Assembly (NCBI RefSeq): GCF_958295425.1
Contig: NC_081154.1
Location: 5,491,139-5,555,138 of the forward strand
Reading direction: 5' to 3'
DNA from: Solea solea
Taxonomy: Eukaryota > Chordata > Actinopteri > Pleuronectiformes > Soleidae
DNA length: 64,000 nt
Part shown: positions 54,901 to 63,900 of the stretch, in pieces
How the letters are laid out: each line of letters starts with the position of its first letter
Numbering within the stretch: position 1 is the stretch's first letter
Made by a program: the position numbers and the translations under genes
The notes under the pieces: model-generated
Databases searched by the model: none
The model's input: only the letters and a program-made list of their open reading frames with translations
What the model was told of the DNA's origin: nothing

Positions 54901-57900
54901 TCCTGTGTTGACGCGATTGCGGGATATGTCAGGTGGATGTTCACTTTGCCTAAATGTTACATTTATCAAGATGAATAAATATGCCAGTTGGCTGAAGATA
55001 ACCCTTGTCTATTCCTATTACGCAAGATGAAGATTGCGCACCATGCTTAACAGGTTATGGGCCCAGAAGGAGTTGGTCAAGGTAAAAGCTTAACGGCGAC
55101 CACAGCGTGGAGAAGAGAAGTTTACCGCGAAGTATTACACGGAGCTTCTACAGACGATGTGGGCTTGGAGATAAGTAACATTCATTTTGTGAAAAAGAAA
55201 CTCGGCGAAGTATTACGCGTGAGTCAGAGGTAAAGGCGAACAGATAAGCGCTAGCTAAAAACAAGCGCCAAAATGCCGAACACAGGAGCGGCTGGAATGA
55301 TGCCGCCACAACTCTTCTTTGATGGAACCGAAGAGAAGTATGATCTTTGGGAAACAAGATTTCTTGGACACCTGCACATCCAAAAATTAAAAGAGACCAT
55401 CCTACGTGAACCTGGAGAGGTTAGTGAGGAGCAGCGAGCCGCGGATGCACGGAAAAATGCCGACTGCTATGCCGAGTTAATAAGACTTTTGGATGATAAA
55501 AGCCTGTCATTAATAAGGCACGACGCTGCAGATGATGGTAGGAAAGCCCTTAAAATATTGAAAGAGCATTATTCTGGCAAAAGCAAGCCACGAATAATTA
55601 ACTTGTACACTTCGTTTACAAAGTTACGCATGGCTGACAACGAGAGTGTTACTGACTATGTAATAAGAGCAGAGAATCTGATCACAGCTCTAAGAGATGC
55701 AGGTGAAACCCTGAGTGATGGACTTATTATAGCCATGATACTTGGCGGACTACCAGACTTTTTCAAGCCATTAGCTGTCCATGTAACACAAAATGAAGAT
55801 ACTGTTATATTCACAGACTTTAAGAGGAGACTGAGAATCTATGAAGAAGCCGAAAAAATGAAAACTGCTGAATCTACGGACAATGTGATGAAAACTAGTG
55901 TGAAACAAAGCATCAAGACACACTTTAATAAAAGGAATGAAGTTGTCATCGTCACATGTTACAGATGCGGAACAAAAGGACACAAGGCAAGACAATGTAC
56001 CCAAAAAGTGTGGTGCAGTCATTGTAAAAGTAATACACACAAAGAATCACTGTGTAGAAAAAAGGGAGAACAAGATGGTGCCAGAAAAGTTGCAGAAGAA
56101 GAGCAGAGAAACAACGTCGATCATCTCTTCATGGCGAAGTATATGAGGGGCGAAAGGTCAGCAAACAACGTACAAATGAAAGGCATCATGGTGGATGGAG
56201 GAGCAACATCCCACATTTTGAACGACATTGACAAGTTCAACAGCTTCGATGACACATTCCGACCGGAGTCACATTCAGTAGAACTGGCAGACGGAACCAA
56301 GTGCAAGGGAATAGCACAACGCAGAGGGACAGCGGTGATTTATCTTCTAGATAACGCTGGACAAGAACACACAGCACAGCTACGTGATGCACTGTACATG
56401 CCATCGTACCCACACAACATCTTCTCAGTGGGGAGGGCGGCAAATGGAGGAGCAACAATCACTTTCAAGAAAGAGGACAGTCACATGATCACGAAGGACG
56501 GTAGCAGGTTTGACATTTATGAAAGTGGTAATTTGTATTACCTGCCGACTGTTGAGCAAAATGTTGACAAATGCAAAGCATGTCACGACATGCAAACATG
56601 GCATGAAATTCTGGGTCACTGCAATTATGAAGATGTACAAAATTTGCAAAATGTTGTAAAAGGGATGGTGATTAAGGGGAGTACAGTCAGACCAGCTCAG
56701 ATATGTGAAGTGTGTACGCAGGGCAAGTTCACACAGACTAGGAATCGAGAGCCAGACAGAAAAGCTACAAAACCTTTACAGCTGGTTCATACTGATTTGG
56801 CAGGCCCCATGAAAACCCCAAGCATTGATGGGCACAAATATGTACAATCTTTTACAGATGACTATTCAGGTACCTCATTTGTGTATTTCCTAAAATATAA
56901 AAGTGATGCGATACAAGCCACAGAGAGATTCCTGGCAGATATAGCACCATATGGAGAAGTAAAGTGCATTCGTTCAGACAATGGTACAGAGTTCACAAAC
57001 AGAGATTTCCAGGAACTGCTAACCAAGAATAGAATTAGACATGAAAAGTCTGCACCCTATTCACCCCACCAAAACGGCACAGCTGAGAGAGGTTGGCGAA
57101 CCCTCTATGAGATGAGCAGATGTTTACTGTTGGAGAGTAAACTTCCAGATAAACTATGGAACTATGCTGTGCAGACATCAGCCTATGTAAGGAACAGATG
57201 CTACAGCAGACGCACTAAGAAAACACCATACGAGTTGTTCACAGGTATGAAACCCGATGTTTCCAAACTGCAGAAATTTGGATCTATGTGTTTTGCCTAC
57301 AAACAGGAAAAGGGGAAGTTAGATCCCAGGTGTGAGCAAGGTATTTTTATAGGTTATGACAAAAACAGTCCAGCCTATTTGGTGTACTACACAGACACAG
57401 ACAAAGTCCAAAAACACAGGTTGGTGAAGTTCACAACCAAAACTGCTAAAGAAAAAGAGACACAAACGTGTGAGTCATTCATTGAATATTGTGATAGAGA
57501 GGTACATCCCGTGGTTCATGAGAGTGAAGAAAAAGATGTCTCTGAGATTTTGCCAGAACAGCCTGAAGTGACAGAGCGAGAAAAAGATACTGAGTGTGCA
57601 ATAAGAAAGAACCCACAGAGGGCAAGGAAAAAGCCAACTTACTTACAGGATTTTGAAACTGAGGGAACAGCAGATAAGCTTCAGACATGTATAGATTTCT
57701 GTTACAGAGCAGCATGTGACATCCCTCAGACCTACAAGGATGCTATAGCATCAACCAATGCAAGTCAGTGGCTAACTGCAATGAACGAGGAGATGCAATC
57801 ACTCAAAGAAAATGAAACCTTTAGCCTTACTCGACTGCCACCAGGCAAACAAGCAGTGGGGGGCAGGTGGGTGTATGCCCTCAAGAGTGATATTGATGGA

Positions 57901-60900
57901 TCAGAGAAATATAAAGCAAGATTTGTAGCGAAAGGCTACAGTCAAAAACCAGGATGTGACTATGAAGAGACATTCTCACCCACAGCTGATATGACCAGTG
58001 TGAGAGTGATTATACAAAAGGCAGCACAGGAAAACCTGATATTACATCAAATGGACGTTAAAACTGCGTATTTGCATGCACCAATTGACTGTGAACTGTA
58101 CATTGAACAACCAGAAGGATATGAAATAAGGTCAGAAGCAGATCAAAAGCTTGTGTGTAGATTACATAAGTCACTCTATGGTCTAAAACAATCCGGTAGA
58201 AACTGGAATACTATGTTGCACACATATATTAGCAAGAATGGTTTTAAACAGAATCCTGCAGATCACTGTGTGTATACTAGAGAAAAACATGATGAGAAGG
58301 TAATCCTTATCATATGGGTTGACGATCTAATCATTGCAGCCAGCAACAAATGTGTACTGAAAAATGTCAAAGCAATGCTAACTGAACAGTTCAAAATGAA
58401 AGATTTGGGAAGGTTGAAACATTTTCTGGGCATAGACTTTGAGCAAACAGAAGGTCAAGTTGTAATGTCACAGAAAAGTTATGTGAACAAAATACTAGAA
58501 AGATTTGAAATGACAGACTGCAGATCCAGAGAGACCCCATGTGAAGCAAAACTTGATTACACAGAAAATGCTGAAAAAATGACAAACCCAAGGAAGTACA
58601 GGGAAGCAGTGGGAAGTTTGATATATTTGTCCACATGCACCAGACCAGACTTAAGCTTTGTGGTTAGTAAACTATCCCAACACTTTGATGATCCGACTGA
58701 AGAACACTGGAACAATGTAAAACATGTTTTCAGATACCTTAAGGGTACAGCTGAACAGGGATTATGCTTCAAGAGAAATGACACGAGTAAACTAGGCCTA
58801 AGAGTATACAGTGATGCTGATTGGGCATCAGACAAAGCGGACAGGCGTAGTATTTCAGGTTATTGTGTCAGTCTAAGTGAAGGAAGCTCTTTGATCTCAT
58901 GGAAGACAAGAAAACAACCAACAGTAGCTCTGTCTACCTGTGAAGCAGAATACATTGCTTTAGCATCAGCAATACAGGAATGTATTTACTTGGAGCAGCT
59001 ACTCAAAGGGATTGATAACAGTCAATATGCACAAACAAGAGTGTTTGAAGACAATCAAGGTACCATAGCACTTGCCAGAAACCCAGTAAACAGGCAAAGG
59101 TGTAAACATATTGACATCAAGTACCATTTCATAAGGGAGACTGTAAACAGTGGTAGAGTATTTCTGGAATACTGTCCCACTGAGCAAATGCTTGCTGATG
59201 TGATGACAAAACCAGCAACTAAGCTGAAACTAAAAAGGTTTGCTCAGGATATGTTTGGCACATAAAAGTGCACAATTTTGTGTTTATTGTTTACATTCCT
59301 AAGGTACAAGAGGATTATTTTTGATATGTCTACATGGAACATAATGAGTTAAAAGCGAGTGGGGGTGTTAAATATTGTTGTAAGATGACGCTTTGACCTC
59401 AGGGCTTTTACTGTGAAACTCACCTGTCGTGATATGTCACTTCCCCCGGAAATGTGTTTCTCTTCCTGTGTTGACGCGATTGCGGGATATGTCAAGTGGA
59501 TGTTCACTTTGCCTAAATGTTACATTTATCAAGATGAATAAATATGCCAGTTGGCTGAAGATAACCCTTGTCTATTCCTATTACGCAAGATGAAGATTGC
59601 GCACCATGCTTAACACATTGTCTACCAATTTGCATTCATTAGAAGCAGGTACATCTAGAATAGACTAATTACTAAATCACAATGTATTATACATGCAAAC
59701 ACTGGTTCACAGTATCCTTACGTGCACACATACACAGTACCTACATACACAAACACACACTCACACCTTTTGGCTGTGAGACAATGAGCTGCACCTCCTC
59801 TGGGCTGCTCTGCATGACCTCTGCCGCCTCACTGTAGGTGAGCCCCTCCAGGCTGACGTGGTTCAGAGAGATCAGGCGACCACCTAAGGGCAAAGGTCAT
59901 AGTGAAAATGCGGCGGTGTCCAGTAACGGTGGAGAAGTGAATCACCCCATCAACAATTCTGAACTCTGTGTGACCTGAAAGGCTCACAGGATTCCTTTAG
60001 AACCCGTTGCTATAAAATCTTGGCATGCATTTTGGGATCACTCTGATAAACTCTGAAGTCCTGCTTCATGTGTTACCCCGAGAGGGACCCCGAGAGCAGA
60101 TCCTACATTGTGTCATTATAAAAGGAGATTTAAAAAAAGAACAAGATCAATTAGGTATATAATTATCTACCTGGTCTGATGCGTCCATCCTTATCAGCTG
60201 GTCCACCAGGCACAATAGAAGCAACAAAGATGCCCAAATCATAACATCCAACTGTGTCCTCGCCCACTATTATTATACCTGGTTGGGCACAAACCACACG
60301 CATGTCAAACACAGGAAGTTTTTTCAAAAAATAGAGACAGAATGATGACATTTGATCAGCTTACCAAGGCCAAGCCTTGGGTCTTTCTTTAAAGACACAC
60401 ATATGACTTCTCGCTCTGATGACGACCTCATTTTAGTTGGGGTTTCTGCAAGATATACATTGAAAGACACATAAACACCAAATTTCAAAGCAAAACCTTT
60501 TGAAATGAAATGTTTTGTCCTTATTTGCTGACTCATTATAGCCAACCTAGGGGTAGCAATGTATGAAATGAAGATGGTCCAGAAACCTACAGGCTACCAA
60601 TGGTTATTCCAATCAAATTAAAGTCACAAATGTTTTGCCAAGACCTCTAGATGTGCACCCATCTACTTGAACTAACATAAGGAGCTCCTTTCTCCTTATT
60701 GTCCGTTGTATTCCTCCAAGGCGCATTGTCTCGCATTGCTGTCCCTGGCTGCACACGAGGTAATTTCAAACCAAACTGTCCTCAATCATGGTTCACCAAA
60801 TGCTGTTACTGCGAATGTAAATTGTAATTTAATGCAGAGCTATGTTACATTCCCTCATGCTTGAAGGTGAGCAGCATTTCTGGTTCTGCTGTACCTCTAG

Positions 60901-63900
60901 CTGCTGGAGAACCAGAGGGAGCTTCAGATACACTCCTGTGAGAGAATCCTGGGGAACGCACCGCAGGGCTACTGCGCTGGCTGCTGAAGAAGGTACTGCA
61001 GGAAAACAGGTATCGTATATAAAGAAAAGTAATTGAGTAAAAAAAAAAACCTCAAACGATAAATGCAAACAGCTGTTTATACATTTGATTTTGATTTTAA
61101 AGCACCTCTGCTCATTGTTGATTTGGCGCTGCTGTTTAATGCGAGCCTCAACCCTGGCCGTGAGGTCATCACACATCTTGGACAGGGACTCGTCCCGAGG
61201 TGTGGTTAGACCACTTTCATCCTGTGGTGTCTCTGAGCACGAGACAGACTTGAGCTGGTTGCTCTGGCCACGACACAGTCCCGCATATTGCACCATATTT
61301 GATTCTGGAGGTGTAATCAAGTAAATATTTTGACAAATTCTTTTTGTTTGTCATGTCATTAATGTACTCTCCATAACAAACTGACCTGAGGTGAGGCTGT
61401 GGCTGAGCTGACGAGAGTTCATCTCATTGTTGAATTTATGTTGGGCTGAACAAAGGTTACACAGATACTTGGCTATCTTTGAACTTTCTGTGATGAAAGT
61501 AGACTTCTTCTTGCAGCCACGACTCTCTACTACAAATTTCCGCCTCTGCAGGGACAGCCAGAAAATATATCATGATCAAATTTCACACATGAAACAGAAT
61601 GAAAAGGGGAAAAAAGTAATTGACTGACTTACATTTGAAGAGATGGTTGCAGTGTCCCTCCAGTAGAAATTCTGATTGGTGGATCTGCTGCCATCTTTTA
61701 CCTCACAGATAATGACTCCTTTGGCACAAACCCCGAGGATAATCTCTCCTTCTATTGGCTTCTTTTCACGTGTCACACGGTGGAAGAATACACCGTATTC
61801 AGGCAACTGTTGACACACCTGAAGGGACAAAAAGAGTGGCAATGTACTCCATGTGATGGTGCTGGATGGTAAACTTCAACAGATGTTAGGGTTAGGGTTT
61901 GTTCATTTCAAATGTCAATGTTTTGGTACTTTGAGGAACTCGAGCTTGGATTCATCACTCAGCATCTGAGCGTTGTTGGAGTGAAGTCGAATAAGCTCCT
62001 CTTGAATGTAAGGCAAGGCACGTTTCTCCATCACACTCTTGGGGACATACTGGTCAGGGCGGTAGTAGTTCCTACCGAACACCTAAACACAGCAAGTCCA
62101 ATTCTTTAATTCAATCCATTACAAACTGGATATCCACATGCATGCAATGACAGATCCAGAGGTTTTTACAGAACTTTATGGAAGTATCACAAAAGAACAG
62201 TTGCCTAGACTAACCTCAGGCATGCAGTCCCCATACTCTGTCTGCAGTGCCAGCCCTCCCAGATACAGAGCTGTCTCCTCATGGCACGACAGCCTGTCAT
62301 CCAAAAGGTCTCTCCTGAGCTGGAGGTAGTACTGGTGACGGGTCTGATTGTGCCTGATGGAGAATAACGCCCACATTTGAGTGATAAAAGACATTGTTCA
62401 ACTATGTTTGTTTTGGGAGACATGCAAAAATACTTACAACAGAAGGGAAATGTCACTGACAAAGAATTTAACCCTGAAATAGAGAACAAAGGTGGCGGTA
62501 GGCACTTTCTTCCAGCTATCTGGTGCGACCTTGGAAATCTTTGTGTCGTTGTCCAGGAAGAAGAACTCATTATCTAATAAGAGACGAGGCGACAAACAAT
62601 TGAGCAGAGCATGTGGAACAACATGGTATGACAGCATTGACAAGTCAAGCAATCAGTCATTCTTCAATTCATCAGCTTCTTTACCATCAGTGTAAGCAAG
62701 GCCAAAGTAGAAATGCTCCATCAGGTTGGAGTGAGCCACAATCATGTCAAAGACGTCGCCTCCTCTGGATTTCACCTCACACTTGACCAGGATGCTTTGA
62801 CCGTTTGGCATCACCACACTTATCTCTCGCTGAGTGGTTGGAGATTTCCCTTTCTTTGACTAAAAAAAAAGGAGAACACACATTTGAAGAAATCTGTGAA
62901 GGTTCTTGGTCATCCAAGTCATTGTATCCATGCAATGAAGAAAGAATTTATGGGGCATCGCTTTGGTGCACCAAAAAGATAAACTCCCGCTTCCTACATC
63001 TGAACGGATGAACGCTCAGTTTGCTTGGCTGTTGTTATTCTATATTAAAAAAGACTAACATGAACAGTTTTGACTGGGTGGTTCAAGAAATGAGTCACAT
63101 CATCAAAACCCCTTCTCAAATTTTCCTGGCCAGCCAAAGGTCCAGCTGATATGGCCTGGGAGAGAACACTTTCAGTGGATGTACATACTTTTTGGAGAAC
63201 TATGTCGATATGAATTGCCAGAAATTCACAATGACAGATTTTTTTTCAAGAACTCACCACGATTGATCCGGGCAGCTCCAAGACAACAAGTGCTTCATCT
63301 AACATTCTAATGAACTCGGGGCCAAAGTCCTGTAACACAAATGAAAAATGAAACCTCTATAATGTACCACTTTATTTTAAATCAGATTATACACTGCAGT
63401 AATCAGTCTCACCTTCACTCTCTTTTCATTCAGACTAACTGTAGACTCAAACTGTGCCAGGGATCTTAAGTTGCTGTTTCGATTACCGTCCAAGTACGGA
63501 CTGCAGGGGCTGCGGTTCAGCTGCTGCCAGCTGCCGTACGTCTCCCTGTTTCGACCTTGCGTTGGAAAGCTGGGAGAAATGAGTTTTCCATTTTTATTCT
63601 GATGAAAGTCAAGATCTGTCACTCATGAGATGAAGGCTTGCAACCAGAACTTATGTATTTTAATTGCATTAGCCCTTTGCAGGGTTTGTCATCTCAATGT
63701 AGTCTCTTATTCCACACTGGTTTTGTCATTGGAGAAATGATTCAAATTTAACTTAAACCTATGTTTTTTTTTGTGTGAAATAAAGGGCTTTTTGTGTGTG
63801 AATATGTTTGTGTACTTCATACCCCATAGGCTCGGATGGGTAAGCCACTGAGAATGTGCTAGAAATCTTCTTCTTCAGCGCCCATGTTGAGTTACTAAAA

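Larger units (their letters stand above)
54803..59615 (+). mobile_element. Intact Ty1/copia LTR retrotransposon
   Basis: A 4813-bp element: 250-bp LTRs at both ends (TG...CA), a 220-bp leader, a single gag-pol frame of 1330 codons, a 100-bp 3' untranslated part with a purine-rich tract, and a 5-bp CATTG target duplication on each side. It lies antisense inside a FRMPD2 intron, which would be about 650 bp without it. The order protease, integrase, reverse transcriptase, RNase H defines Ty1/copia. The LTRs differ at one of 250 positions, so the insertion is recent. It may belong to the GalEa-like copia group described from crustaceans and fish (inference, not testable here). Confidence 0.97.

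Noticed and set aside
55771..59187. Minus-strand open frames inside the copia element
   Set aside because: They are shadows of the 1330-codon gag-pol frame on the other strand.
63599..63599. Acceptor at 63599 for the second placed FRMPD2 exon
   Set aside because: Its phase does not fit the two-base end of the preceding exon, whereas the acceptor after 63569 does.
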